From contig CALWOX010000008.1 in the NCBI GenBank assembly GCA_944383265.1, positions 62,001 to 126,000 of the forward strand: a DNA stretch of 64,000 bases, in the 5' to 3' direction. The stretch's first letter is position 1, and each line of letters begins with the position of its first letter. This DNA comes from an uncultured Lachnospiraceae bacterium (GTDB lineage Bacteria; Bacillota; Clostridia; Lachnospirales; Lachnospiraceae). A model generated the notes under the pieces. It was given only the letters and a program-made list of their open reading frames with translations, did not search any database and was not told where the DNA came from. The position numbers were made by a program, and so were the translations under genes. This document shows positions 9,302 through 19,755 of the stretch, one piece after another.

Positions 9302-10522
9302 CTAAGCAAATTTGGCCACCAGTCTCTCGAGGACCTCTGTCATCTTGTCCATCTTCTGAACCGAGATGCACTCATGCCTTCCGTGGCAGTTTGCTCCGCC
9401 TGTTCCGAGATTAGGGCAGGGAAGTCCCTCCCATGACATTCTTGCGCCGTCCGTGCCGCCTCTTGTGGCTACGGCCTTGGCATCTATTCCTGATTCTCTC
9501 AAGGCCTCGAATGCATTGTCAATAAGCTCTCTGTAATCGGATACTTTTTCGAGCATGTTGTAATAAGTATCCTTTATCTCCGCTTTAAAAGCATCGTAAC
9601 CGTACTTTTTATTGAGAAATTCTACAACAGAAGCTATATATTCCTTTCTCTTCTCAAACTTTTCTTTGCTGTGGTCTCTTATGATATACTCAAGCTTTGC
9701 GCTCTCAACTGTTCCCGACATGTTGTCAAGGTGATAAAAGCCCTCATAGCCCTCTGTGTACTCAGGCCTGTCAAACTCGGGAAGCATGGAATTAAACTCC
9801 ATTCCCATGAGCAAAGCATTCTTCATTACCCCCTTTGCCGCACCTGTATGGGCGCTGATGCCGCTGATACTTATGACCGCGGAGGCCGCATTGAAATTTT
9901 CATATGAAAACTCGTCTATAGCCTCTCCGTCCACTGTATAGCCGTAGGCTGCCCCGAGCCTCTTATAGTCAACATTATCCGCTCCTCTTCCGATCTCCTC
10001 GTCAGGAGTAAACATTATCTTAAGCTTGGGATGAGGGAGGCTTTTGTCCGAAAGCAGTCTCTCGCAGAGGGTCATGATCTCCGCAACTCCGGCCTTGTCA
10101 TCGGCTCCGAGAAGTGTGGTTCCGTCAGTTACGATAAGGTCCTCTCCTATATATGAGTTCATTACAGGATACTCGCTTACACGGGTAACGATGCCAAGCT
10201 CCTCATTAAGCACTATGTCACTTCCGTCATAATTATTTATTATGCGGGGTTTTATGTTGCTTCCGCTTGATGCGGGGGCCGTGTCCATATGGGCATTAAG
10301 GCAAAGCGCAGGCCTATCCTCTGCGCCTGAAGATGCCGGAATGACTCCGTAAACTATTCCTGTATCCGCAAGTATGACGTCCTCTGCTCCCAGTTCCGTG
10401 AGCTCTCTTTTAAGCTCCTCGGCAAGCTTAAGCTGCTTTTCTGTCGAAGGCACTGTCTTTGATTCGGCTTCCGACTGTGTATCATAGCTGATATATTTAA
10501 GGAATCTCTCATATGCTCTCAT
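9302..10522 (-). CDS. pepT: Peptidase T (tripeptide aminopeptidase, M20 family)
   Basis: 406 residues, full length for PepT. This cytosolic dinuclear zinc enzyme releases N-terminal residues from tripeptides. Metal and catalytic motifs are visible: LNAHMDTAP, the bridging GADDKAGVAEI, FTPDEEIGRGAD with the catalytic glutamates, YTVDGE and the dimerisation-domain SGISAHTGAAKG; the last metal ligand is in GANCHGRHE. The start is ATG MRAYERFLKY. It is followed by apbE on the same strand. Confidence 0.92.
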   Translation of the reverse strand: MRAYERFLKYISYDTQSEAESKTVPSTEKQLKLAEELKRELTELGAEDVILADTGIVYGVIPASSGAEDRPALCLNAHMDTAPASSGSNIKPRIINNYDGSDIVLNEELGIVTRVSEYPVMNSYIGEDLIVTDGTTLLGADDKAGVAEIMTLCERLLSDKSLPHPKLKIMFTPDEEIGRGADNVDYKRLGAAYGYTVDGEAIDEFSYENFNAASAVISISGISAHTGAAKGVMKNALLMGMEFNSMLPEFDRPEYTEGYEGFYHLDNMSGTVESAKLEYIIRDHSKEKFEKRKEYIASVVEFLNKKYGYDAFKAEIKDTYYNMLEKVSDYRELIDNAFEALRESGIDAKAVATRGGTDGARMSWEGLPCPNLGTGGANCHGRHECISVQKMDKMTEVLERLVAKFA

Positions 10523-10667
10523 TGTTCAATCTTTTCCTCCGTAATAGCTGACATTTTTAATTCAGGAGCATTGGTCTCCCGGGCTCCTTAAGGCTTCGTA
10601 TTCTTTGACTTTTTAGCCTTCTCTGATTTTATCACAAGACACGCTCTTTTTATATACATTACAGCAT

Positions 10668-10706
10668 AAAAAAGAGGAAATCCTTTTTCAGGGATCTCCT
10701 CTTTAT
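10668..10706 (-). terminator. Rho-independent terminator of groESL
   Basis: Stem AAAGAGGAGATCC / GGATTTCCTCTTT with a short A-rich loop and a T-run on the minus strand, about 95 bases after the groEL stop. It would end the groES-groEL transcript and may act in both directions. Confidence 0.75.
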
Positions 10707-10797
10707 ATTTCGTATTATAACGGTATTATATCTTATATTGATTTATGTCTTATTTCGATTTACACCGTCTTTTATATTTTTCCGGAATACTTTGAAA

Positions 10798-12456
<1,659 letters not shown>

Positions 12457-12487
12457 TTATTTTGTTCAATTGTCAAATATTATATTA

Positions 12488-12772
12488 TTATTCAATAACA
12501 GCGAGGATGTCGCTCTGCTTTACGATGAGATACTTCTCTTCCTCTATCTCTACCTCTGTTCCCGAGTACTTTGAGTATACGACCTTATCTCCGGGTTTAA
12601 CCTGCATCTTTACTTCCTTGCCGTCAACGACTCCGCCGGGGCCAACTGCAATGACCTCACCCTGTGCGGGCTTCTCCTTGTCCTGGCCGGGAAGGACGAT
12701 GCCGCTCTTTGTGGTCTCCTCCATCTGTAATTTCTTAAGAACTACCTTATCGTCAAGTGGAACTAATTTCAT
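12488..12772 (-). CDS. groES: Co-chaperonin GroES (10 kDa)
   Basis: 94 residues. Heptameric lid of GroEL. The family start [26 protein letters not shown] contains the mobile loop (TKSGIVLP), followed by [10 protein letters not shown] and the end [14 protein letters not shown]. It is the first gene of the groESL operon, with an AGGAGG ribosome binding site and a CIRCE operator about 105 bases upstream. Confidence 0.97.
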   Translation of the reverse strand: MKLVPLDDKVVLKKLQMEETTKSGIVLPGQDKEKPAQGEVIAVGPGGVVDGKEVKMQVKPGDKVVYSKYSGTEVEIEEEKYLIVKQSDILAVIE

Positions 12773-12860
12773 GATTCATACCTCCTGAAATATATAGAAT
12801 TAAGTATCCTCTGCGGCTGAATGTCCGTGTTGATATTTCTTTTCTTACTAACCGAAGCAT

Positions 12861-12889
12861 ATAATACCACCTGTTATTAGCACTGTCAA
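12861..12889 (-). promoter_or_regulatory. Sigma-A type promoter of groESL
   Basis: On the minus strand the -35 box TTGACA (12884-12889) and -10 box TATTAT (12861-12866) are separated by exactly 17 bases. The -35 lies inside the CIRCE inverted repeat, so bound HrcA would block RNA polymerase directly. Confidence 0.85.
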
Positions 12890-12903
12890 TATTTGAGTGC
12901 TAA
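12877..12903. promoter_or_regulatory. CIRCE operator (HrcA binding site)
   Basis: Nine-base arms TTAGCACTG and GAGTGCTAA around a nine-base spacer, one mismatch from the TTAGCACTC-N9-GAGTGCTAA consensus. It overlaps the -35 of the groESL promoter. The hrcA gene is not in the window. Confidence 0.93.
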
Positions 12904-12950
12904 TTTTTTTATAAAATATTTCTAAAGTATACTGCTCACACAAAGATCAA

Positions 12951-13005
12951 GAGGCCCTTTTAAGACATCGTCCTGTTCAGAACGTACTGTCAATAAAGGG
13001 CCTCT
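12951..13005. terminator. Hairpin between mntP and groES
   Basis: Arms AGAGGCCCTTT and AAAGGGCCTCT surround a loop of about 33 bases. It begins five bases after the mntP stop. The T-run is on the plus-strand side (CTTTTT), so as a terminator of mntP on the minus strand it is imperfect; orientation is uncertain. Confidence 0.45.
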
Positions 13006-13009
13006 CTTT

Positions 13010-13591
13010 TTATCCCAAAAATCCCAAGTGCTCCAATAATATCTTTGCTCCCATGAATATCAGTATGACTCCTCCCAGAAGCTCCGCGTAGGATTTGAAT
13101 CTCAGTCCGAGCTTGCTTCCCGCGCCTACTCCGACTGCCGAAAATGTAAATGTGGTCACTCCTATCAGGCATACCGCAGTAATTATATTAACACTCAGAA
13201 AAGCAAAGCTCACGCCTACGGCAAGGGCGTCTATACTTGTTCCCACAGCAAGGGGAAGCATAGCCTTAGGCCTGAAGAGCTCTGTTTTTTTACCGTCATC
13301 ACAACCGCATTCATCTTCTTTTTCACGGGATTCCTTTATCATGTTTGCTCCTATAAGGAAAAGAAGGATAAAGGCTATCCAGTGATCTATACTTGTTATG
13401 GCATCCTTAAATCCCGTGCCCAAAAGATAGCCCAAAAGCGGCATTCCCGCCTGAAAGCCTCCGAAATAAAGGCCTGTTATAAGCGCCTCCTTTAAGCTTA
13501 TCCGGGATGCGCTGAGTCCCTTGCAGACGGACGCCGCAAATGCATCCATCGAAAGTCCCGCACCGATTAAAAAAAGCTCTGATATTCCCAT
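13010..13591 (-). CDS. mntP: Manganese efflux pump MntP
   Basis: 193 residues with six predicted hydrophobic segments, matching the MntP/YebN (DUF204) family of Mn(II) exporters. The family hallmarks are the aspartate-containing helix GLSMDAFAASVCKG (about residue 13) and its repeat TSIDALAVGVSFAF (about 110), expected to line the metal path. A short stretch upstream leaves no room for the yybP-ykoY manganese riboswitch often found before this gene. Monocistronic. Confidence 0.88.
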   Translation of the reverse strand: MGISELFLIGAGLSMDAFAASVCKGLSASRISLKEALITGLYFGGFQAGMPLLGYLLGTGFKDAITSIDHWIAFILLFLIGANMIKESREKEDECGCDDGKKTELFRPKAMLPLAVGTSIDALAVGVSFAFLSVNIITAVCLIGVTTFTFSAVGVGAGSKLGLRFKSYAELLGGVILIFMGAKILLEHLGFLG

Positions 13592-13747
13592 ATTTTTTCT
13601 CTCCTTTGCCTCCTATTTTTCTTATATGAGCAGCGGAGAGTTTGTCAAGTCAAACTGTCTTATTTTTAACTGTTGCATATAAATTAATTGTTAAAATCAT
13701 CTCAATATGTTATTATTATATAAAACTTATTGAAGGAGGATTTTGTT

Positions 13748-14419
13748 ATGGGCTTAAAAAAGGGCATCGGTGGTCTTCTGGGTTTTACAGCTGTTGTTGG
13801 TGCTGTGGCTTTGGCTGTCAAATATCTGGTGGACTACACCGATTTTAAAGAAAAGGCAAGTGAGGACTTTCATGATATAGAGGGAGACAGCGGAGATGTT
13901 AAGGAAGCTGCAAAGAGGACCTATACCTCCCTCAATATGAAGGACAAGGCTGAGCTTAAGGAGGCTGCCAAGGAGCTTGCGGGAGCTGCGGGAAAGGTTG
14001 CTGTGGATGCAGGCTCCATTACCGTTGCTGCGGGAAAGAGCGCCGCGGATCATGTGAAGGATACCTACTCAAAGTATAAGGAGGATCCCGAAAACGCAAA
14101 GGCTGAGGTCATAGGCAATTTTAAGGGACTTGCAAAGGATGTGAGTTCAAAGGTCTCAACCAAGATAGGCGCACTCGGCGACACTATTACAGGCTTCAAG
14201 GACGAGTACAAAAAGAATCTTGAAGAGATAGAGGCCGAATCCGAAAGGAAAAAAGGAGAGATAGCGGAAAAGCTCTCTGCGGACCTCACTGAGGAAGCGG
14301 AAAAGCACAGCCATACCGTTTCTGAAGAAGAGAGTGATGAGATACCCGAGGAATGCTTGTACTCAGCCGAGGCCGATATCGACAGTACTGATGATACCAA
14401 GAGTGCAGAATTAAATTAA
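13748..14419 (+). CDS. Membrane-anchored protein with Ala/Lys-rich amphipathic helix (YtxH-like)
   Basis: About 223 residues. The start at 13748 is set by AAGGAGG ten bases ahead. One N-terminal hydrophobic helix (about residues 8-28) is followed by a long, low-complexity helical region with alternating K/E and A/G (residues 50-150), then an acidic tail rich in E, S and D. This resembles YtxH-like or LEA/apolipoprotein-like stress proteins. No enzymatic motif is present. It is probably a membrane-anchored envelope or stress protein; low certainty. Confidence 0.65.
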   Translation: MGLKKGIGGLLGFTAVVGAVALAVKYLVDYTDFKEKASEDFHDIEGDSGDVKEAAKRTYTSLNMKDKAELKEAAKELAGAAGKVAVDAGSITVAAGKSAADHVKDTYSKYKEDPENAKAEVIGNFKGLAKDVSSKVSTKIGALGDTITGFKDEYKKNLEEIEAESERKKGEIAEKLSADLTEEAEKHSHTVSEEESDEIPEECLYSAEADIDSTDDTKSAELN

Positions 14420-14439
14420 ATCAATTCAAACTCAATTGA

Positions 14440-14488
14440 AAATCCCCAAAGGATAAAGGAATATCTCCTTAACCCTTCGGGGATTTTA
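14440..14488. terminator. Bidirectional terminator
   Basis: Arms AAAATCCCC and GGGGATTTT enclosing a partly paired AAGG-rich loop, placed between the convergent 13748-14419 gene and the ABC exporter gene. T-runs are present on both sides. Confidence 0.75.
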
Positions 14489-14546
14489 ATATGCATTCCG
14501 GTTTTATCCGGTCCCGCAACTCTGTAATTCTGTAATCCTTTATTTT

Positions 14547-16454
14547 TTAATCAAGCTCCAGAGCTCCTGTATAAAGCTGGTAGTAAGTTCCCTTTAGCTT
14601 TATAAGGTCATCGTGGTCGCCTCTTTCTATTATGCGTCCGTGATCAAGGACCATAATGGCATTTGAATTCCGAACTGTTGAGAGACGATGGGCTATTACG
14701 AATGTCGTCCTTCCCTGCATGAGGGCATCCATACCCTTCTGAACTATGGCCTCGGTATGAGTATCAATCGAGCTTGTGGCCTCGTCCATTATCATTACAG
14801 GGGGATCCGCAACAGCAGCCCTCGCTATGGCAAGGAGCTGTCTCTGGCCCTGGCTTAAGTTTGCTCCGTTTCCTGTAAGCATGGTGTTGTAGCCGTCCGG
14901 AAGTCTTCTTATAAAATCATCCGCTCCCGCAAGCTTTGCCGCAGCTATACATTCGTTATCGTCGGCATCAAGATTTCCGTATCTTATATTTTCCATTACC
15001 GTTCCTGTAAACAGGTTTGTATCCTGAAGTACTATTCCGAGGCTGTGCCTTAAGTCAGCCTTCTTTATTTTGTTGATATTTATTCCGTCGTAGCGTATCT
15101 TTCCGTCGGCTATATCATAGAAACGGTTGATAAGGTTCGTTATGGTAGTCTTTCCTGCTCCCGTTGAGCCTACAAAGGCGATCTTTTGTCCGGGTTTTGC
15201 ATAGAGGGATATATTGTGAAGGACTATCTTTCCGGGCACATATCCGAAGTCCACATCATAGAAGCGAATATCGCCCTGAAGCTTTGTATATGTAATCGTT
15301 CCGTCATGATGAGGATGCTTCCATGCCCAGACATTGGTACGCTCCTTGCACTCTGTGATCTCTCCGTTTTCGTTCTCCTTTGCATTTACGAGAGTAACAT
15401 AGCCCTCGTCTGTCTCAGGCTCCTCATCAAGGAGAGTGAAGATACGATGCGCTCCCGCAAGTCCCATTACGATCATGTTTACCTGGTTTGATACCTGTCC
15501 TATAGCTCCCGCAAACTGCTTTGTCATGTTGAGGAAGGGCACTACTATGCTTATGCTCAAGGCCATTCCGGAAACGCTCAGGTTGGGAGCCTTCACAAGG
15601 AGAAGCATTCCTCCCACAAGAGCTACTACAACGTACATTACATTTCCGATATTTCCAAGGAGAGGCATAAGGATATTTGCAAAGCGGTTTGCCTTCTCCG
15701 AGTTATCAAAGAGCTCGTCGTTTACGGCGTCAAAATCGGCCTTGGCTCCTTCCTCGTGACAGAATACCTTTATGACCTTCTGTCCGTTCATCATCTCTTC
15801 CATAAAGCCTTCTGTCTTTGCTATGGTGATCTGCTGCTTTAAGAAGTACTTTGACGAATGTCCTGTCACATAGCGGACAACTACAGTCATTATTATTACT
15901 CCGCATACCACTACAAGTGCAAGCCATATGCTGTAGTAGAGCATGATACAAAATACTGTAAAGAGCGTTATACCCGATATGGTAAGCTGGGGAAGGCTCT
16001 GGCTTATGAGCTGTCTCAAGGTATCTATATCGTTAGTGTAAAAACTCATGATGTCGCCGTGGTTGTGAGTGTCGAAATATCTTATGGGAAGGCTCTGCAT
16101 GTGGTCGAACATCTTCTCCCTCATTTTTGCCAGCGTTCCTTGGGTGATTATCGCCATGAGCTGAGTGTATATGGTTCCCGCCACAAGGCTTATGATATAC
16201 ATTGTCACAAGGATGATAAGGAGCTTAAGTATGGGGCCTGAAGCCGCAGCCCAGTCTCCTGTGGCAAAGTTCTTCTCAACGATGGCAATTACATTCTGCA
16301 TGAATACAGAGGGTACCGAGCTTACAAGAGCATTGATAAATATACACAAAAGCGCCACAGGCAAAAGCACCGGATAAAATCCGAACACTGTCTTTATAAG
16401 TCTCCTGAGCACTCCCTTGGGAGCCCTCTTTCCTCTCATAGAGTTACTCTCCAT
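14547..16454 (-). CDS. ABC exporter, fused membrane/ATPase subunit (second half of a heterodimer)
   Basis: About 635 residues: six-helix exporter membrane domain (residues about 25-330) plus nucleotide-binding domain with Walker A GSTGAGKTT, signature LSQGQRQLLAIARA, Walker B VMIMDEATSSID and the H-loop AHRLST. It resembles MdlB/YheH-type half-transporters that pair with a partner half. Start ATG 16454 has AGGAGG eight bases ahead and overlaps the partner gene's stop by 11 bases. An insertion of about 35 residues sits between the membrane and nucleotide-binding domains (around residue 360). It probably exports a drug or peptide under control of the upstream MarR gene. Confidence 0.88.
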   Translation of the reverse strand: MESNSMRGKRAPKGVLRRLIKTVFGFYPVLLPVALLCIFINALVSSVPSVFMQNVIAIVEKNFATGDWAAASGPILKLLIILVTMYIISLVAGTIYTQLMAIITQGTLAKMREKMFDHMQSLPIRYFDTHNHGDIMSFYTNDIDTLRQLISQSLPQLTISGITLFTVFCIMLYYSIWLALVVVCGVIIMTVVVRYVTGHSSKYFLKQQITIAKTEGFMEEMMNGQKVIKVFCHEEGAKADFDAVNDELFDNSEKANRFANILMPLLGNIGNVMYVVVALVGGMLLLVKAPNLSVSGMALSISIVVPFLNMTKQFAGAIGQVSNQVNMIVMGLAGAHRIFTLLDEEPETDEGYVTLVNAKENENGEITECKERTNVWAWKHPHHDGTITYTKLQGDIRFYDVDFGYVPGKIVLHNISLYAKPGQKIAFVGSTGAGKTTITNLINRFYDIADGKIRYDGININKIKKADLRHSLGIVLQDTNLFTGTVMENIRYGNLDADDNECIAAAKLAGADDFIRRLPDGYNTMLTGNGANLSQGQRQLLAIARAAVADPPVMIMDEATSSIDTHTEAIVQKGMDALMQGRTTFVIAHRLSTVRNSNAIMVLDHGRIIERGDHDDLIKLKGTYYQLYTGALELD

Positions 16455-18201
16455 CCTGCTCACCTCCTGTCCTGTTCTGCGATGTGTAGATATCGCGATA
16501 TACGTCGCTGGTCTTCATAAGCTCCTCGTGGTTTCCTATGGCTGTGATGCGTCCTCCCTCCATAAGGATTATGCGGTCCGCATCCTGAACGCTGGCCACA
16601 CGCTGAGCGATGATTATCTTTGTGGTCTCGGGTATGAACTCCCTGAAGCCCTTTCTTATGAGAGCGTCAGTCCTTGTGTCCACCGCACTTGTGGAGTCGT
16701 CAAGGATAAGTATCTTAGGCTTTTTGAGAAGAGCCCTCGCTATACAAAGCCTCTGCTTCTGACCTCCTGATACGTTGGTTCCGCCCTGCTCGATATAGGT
16801 ATCATATTTGGCGGGGAACTGAGTTATAAACTCGTCAGCCTGAGCAAGCTTGCAAGCCTCAACAAGCTCATCATCCGTGGCATTGGGATTTCCCCAGCGA
16901 AGGTTGTCCTTTATGGTCCCCGAGAAGAGGACGTTTTTCTGTAATACTACCGCAACCTGATTTCTCAAAACCTCAAGGTCATATTTCCTTACGTCGATGC
17001 CGCCTACCTTTACGCTTCCCTCGGTTACATCATAAAGACGGGGGATAAGCTGTATAAGCGTGGACTTTGAGGAGCCTGTGCCTCCGAGTATTCCTATTAC
17101 CTCACCTGATTTGATATGAAGATCTATATCCGAAAGGGCCATGCGGTCAGCCTTCTTTGAGTATTTGAAGCTGACGTTATCAAAATCTATCGATCCGTCC
17201 TTTATCTCTGTAATAGCGTTCTCGGGGCTCTTTAAGGAGCTCTCCTCGCTTAAGACCTCAACTATACGCTCTGCCGACTCTGCCGACATGGTTATCATGG
17301 CAAATACCATAGAAACCATCATAAGGCTCATAAGTATCTGGAAGCTGTACGTCACCATAGCCGACATCTGTCCCACATTGATGTCCAGACCGCGGCTGGT
17401 GATTACCGCATATGATCCATAGGATAATACGAACACCATTCCCGCATATACGCAGAACTGCATCATGGGGCTGTTTATTGCCATGATCCTCTCGGCCTTT
17501 GTAAAGTCCTTCTTAACATCATCAGCTGCATTTCCGAATTTTTTCTTTTCGTAGTCCTCTCTGACATAGGACTTTACAACTCTCATTGCCTGAACATTTT
17601 CCTGTACGGAATCGTTTAAAGCATCGTATTTTTTGAATACGCTTCTGAAAAGAGGCATAGCCGTCCTTATTACAAGGAACAATCCTATTCCCAAGATAGG
17701 GATGGTAAAGAGGAATATCATGGCAAGACGTCCGCCCATAATGAAGCCCATGGCAAATGAGAACACAAGCATAAGAGGACATCTTATGGCTACTCTTATT
17801 ATCATCATGAAGGCCATCTGCACGTTTGTTATATCCGTAGTAAGACGTGTCACAAGGCTTGACACAGAAAACTTGTCTATGTTCTCAAAGGAATAATCCT
17901 GGATCTTATAAAACATATCCTTCCTTAAGTTTCTGGCAAAGCCCGCGGAGGCGGTGGCGCAGGTCGCTCCCGCCGCACCTCCGAAAATAAGTGACAGCAC
18001 AGACATTATTATCAGCACTATTCCATACCTTACAATGACCCCCATCGAACAGCCCGCCTGCATCTCATTTACCAGGTTTGCTATTACGAAGGGAATAAGA
18101 CATTCAAGGATGACCTCGACTATTACCAGTAGAGGTGTAAGGATGGAAGCCTTTTTATACTCGCGAATGCTTCGCGACAAAGTTTTCATCATTGATATCA
18201 T
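16444..18201 (-). CDS. ABC exporter, fused membrane/ATPase subunit (first half of a heterodimer)
   Basis: 585 residues. Membrane domain (about 1-310) then nucleotide-binding domain with Walker A GGTGSSKSTL, signature VSGGQKQRLCIARA, Walker B ILILDDSTSAVD and AQRVAS where the H-loop His is replaced by Gln. In Walker B the catalytic Glu position is Asp (LDDS), so this is likely the degenerate-site half, while the partner at 14547-16454 carries the catalytic Glu and His. This is the usual asymmetry of MdlA/MdlB or BmrC/BmrD-type heterodimers. It overlaps the downstream partner gene. Confidence 0.88.
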   Translation of the reverse strand: MISMMKTLSRSIREYKKASILTPLLVIVEVILECLIPFVIANLVNEMQAGCSMGVIVRYGIVLIIMSVLSLIFGGAAGATCATASAGFARNLRKDMFYKIQDYSFENIDKFSVSSLVTRLTTDITNVQMAFMMIIRVAIRCPLMLVFSFAMGFIMGGRLAMIFLFTIPILGIGLFLVIRTAMPLFRSVFKKYDALNDSVQENVQAMRVVKSYVREDYEKKKFGNAADDVKKDFTKAERIMAINSPMMQFCVYAGMVFVLSYGSYAVITSRGLDINVGQMSAMVTYSFQILMSLMMVSMVFAMITMSAESAERIVEVLSEESSLKSPENAITEIKDGSIDFDNVSFKYSKKADRMALSDIDLHIKSGEVIGILGGTGSSKSTLIQLIPRLYDVTEGSVKVGGIDVRKYDLEVLRNQVAVVLQKNVLFSGTIKDNLRWGNPNATDDELVEACKLAQADEFITQFPAKYDTYIEQGGTNVSGGQKQRLCIARALLKKPKILILDDSTSAVDTRTDALIRKGFREFIPETTKIIIAQRVASVQDADRIILMEGGRITAIGNHEELMKTSDVYRDIYTSQNRTGGEQDGE

Positions 18202-18250
18202 TGCTATCTTTTCTCCTTATCTCTGCATTTTCCCAAGTTGTTTCTTATAA

Positions 18251-18736
18251 TTATTTTATACAATTCTTCCAGGCCTTTTCTTCATGGAAATCGCATTTGG
18301 TCGTGTTAAGGTGCTCTTCAAGATTTTCTGTCATTATCTGAGCCACCTCCTTAAACTTAAGTATATCCTCCTCGGAAAGTCCTTTTGTCAGTATCCTGTC
18401 CGTCTCCCTGAAGCTCTCTCTGACCTTTGCATCAAGCTCCTCAGCCTTCTTTGTAGGTACAAGTCTTTTAAGCCTTCCGTCTGTGGATACGCTTTCTCTC
18501 ACTATAATACCGTTTTTTTCCATGAGATTGAGCACTCCTGTGGCGGTGGATCTGCCAATGCCGAAAACATTTTCAAGATCCCTCTGAAATACGGGGCCAT
18601 CCTTTGAATGATTTAAGATATAAAAAATAAAGCGGCTCTGTACTCCTGTTATGCCCTGATTCTGAATTGCCGAGTTAAGTCTCGCTTTAAGCCTGTTTGA
18701 CAGTATATGTATATATGCACCGCAGTCCTTTTCCAA
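18251..18736 (-). CDS. MarR family transcriptional regulator
   Basis: About 161 residues. Winged-helix repressor; the core IQNQGITGVQSRFIFYIL, RDLENVFGIGRSTATGVLNLMEKNGII and the wing RESVSTDGRLKRLVPT are typical. I chose the TTG at 18736 because GGAGG lies eight bases ahead (GGAGGTGTCACAA TTG); the frame is open for 28 codons upstream but without a ribosome binding site, and that stretch contains the operator palindrome. It precedes the two ABC half-exporter genes by 49 bases on the same strand, so it is probably the autoregulated repressor of the pump operon. Confidence 0.88.
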   Translation of the reverse strand: MEKDCGAYIHILSNRLKARLNSAIQNQGITGVQSRFIFYILNHSKDGPVFQRDLENVFGIGRSTATGVLNLMEKNGIIVRESVSTDGRLKRLVPTKKAEELDAKVRESFRETDRILTKGLSEEDILKFKEVAQIMTENLEEHLNTTKCDFHEEKAWKNCIK

Positions 18737-18769
18737 TTGTGACACCTCCTTTAAGTAAATACTGCTTCG

Positions 18770-18793
18770 ATATTGTTCGGGTGCGAACAATAT
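18770..18793. promoter_or_regulatory. Perfect palindrome, probable MarR operator
   Basis: Ten-base perfect arms ATATTGTTCG and CGAACAATAT with a four-base spacer. It lies 34 bases ahead of the MarR start codon, where a repressor would block transcription of the MarR-ABC exporter operon. Confidence 0.75.
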
Positions 18794-18852
18794 ATTACTT
18801 AGTCTTAAAAAAAATGTCAATAGAGACTTTCACGATTTCACAGATTTTTCAC

Positions 18853-18879
18853 AAAAAAAGGAGCTGCCAAAACAGCTCC
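18853..18879 (-). terminator. Terminator of the 6S RNA transcript
   Basis: Minus-strand stem GGAGCTG / CAGCTCC with loop TTTTGG followed by a run of seven T. It ends the 6S RNA transcript. Confidence 0.88.
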
Positions 18880-18884
18880 GTAAA

Positions 18885-19067
18885 TTCTATAAAGGCCCAA
18901 GATGCCGTATACCTGCAAGTGACTCCCAGCTATAAGCCAGGTGGGTTTCCTCGAAGACCGCTTCAACCATCCACTCAAAGGTGGCCCGATATCCACATCA
19001 TAATACCGGAATCCCGTATGTCAATTTGTGGAAGTAATTAAAACAGATACCTCGAACATCCCAGGTG
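18885..19067 (-). ncRNA. ssrS: 6S RNA (SsrS)
   Basis: About 180 bases. The closing stem pairs the 5' CCTGGGATG (about 19065-19057) with the 3' CATCTTGGG; both match the GAUGUUCG start and GGCAUCU end conserved in 6S RNAs. The middle folds into a long rod with internal bubbles, including CCACC/GGTGG-type pairing and the AGTCACTTGCAGG arm. 6S RNA mimics an open promoter and sequesters the housekeeping RNA polymerase in stationary phase. A promoter precedes it and a rho-independent terminator follows. Exact ends are estimated. Confidence 0.82.
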
Positions 19068-19072
19068 TCTTT

Positions 19073-19102
19073 ATTTTAACATAAGTGCTATATCCATTTC
19101 AA
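19073..19102 (-). promoter_or_regulatory. Promoter of 6S RNA
   Basis: Minus-strand -35 TTGAAA (19097-19102) and -10 TAAAAT (19073-19078) separated by 18 bases, predicting a start near 19067, at the base of the 6S closing stem. Confidence 0.7.
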
Positions 19103-19117
19103 CAGTAAGTTTAAAAC

Positions 19118-19582
19118 TTAAACCCCGAGATTTTCAGGCCCGAAGCTCTCCGGCAAAAGCTCGCAAAGCTTATATACCTTGTAGTCATCCTCGCTCTTTG
19201 CAAGTATTATCTCAAAATCAAGGGGATCCGTAAATTCCCTCATTACCTGCCGGCACACTCCGCAGGGCGGACAATAATCAGGAAGTATCCCGTTTTTATA
19301 TTCCTCTGTGGAAAGGTGCTCCTCCTTGCAGCCTACAACGGCAATAGCCTCAAATTCACGCTTTCCTTCACTGACGGCCTTGAAAATGGCTGTCCTCTCG
19401 GCACATATCGCAGGGCTGTAGGAAGAATTTTCGATATTTACTCCTGTCTCTATGCTTCCGTCCTTACACATAAGCGCTGCTCCCACATGAAATGCGGAAT
19501 AAGGCACATAGGACCTTACAAGCATAGCTGTGGCCTTTTTGACAAGGTCTCTGTAGACTTCATCCTTAAGCTTTCTGTCCAT
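19118..19582 (-). CDS. cdd: Cytidine deaminase
   Basis: About 154 residues. Zinc-dependent deamination of (deoxy)cytidine in pyrimidine salvage. The zinc/catalytic motif is present: CAERTAIFKAV (Cys-Ala-Glu) and PCGVCRQVMREF (PCxxC), with YVPYSAFHVGAAL and ENSSY for substrate binding. Start ATG 19582 has GGGAGG about ten bases ahead; six more codons upstream are open but less likely. Monocistronic, just upstream of the 6S RNA gene on the same strand. Confidence 0.92.
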   Translation of the reverse strand: MDRKLKDEVYRDLVKKATAMLVRSYVPYSAFHVGAALMCKDGSIETGVNIENSSYSPAICAERTAIFKAVSEGKREFEAIAVVGCKEEHLSTEEYKNGILPDYCPPCGVCRQVMREFTDPLDFEIILAKSEDDYKVYKLCELLPESFGPENLGV

Positions 19583-19755
19583 ATATACGCAACCTCCCAT
19601 GTCTTTTCTTTGATTATGTATCTTAGAATATATCAGGAAGCTACCCCTCAGTCAATAATTCCCGTTTTTGACCTTAAGCTTCATATTGTATTTTTATTTA
19701 ATTTGGTGATATATTATTTATGTTTTTTAAGAAGAATATATTCAGGACGTGTAAG

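Noticed and set aside
8426-9436. Long plus-strand open frame opposite apbE
   Set aside because: Ser-rich shadow of a well-supported minus-strand gene with no ribosome binding site or family resemblance.
13592-13747. yybP-ykoY manganese riboswitch upstream of mntP
   Set aside because: The space is short and shared with a divergent gene, and I could not find the conserved paired loops.
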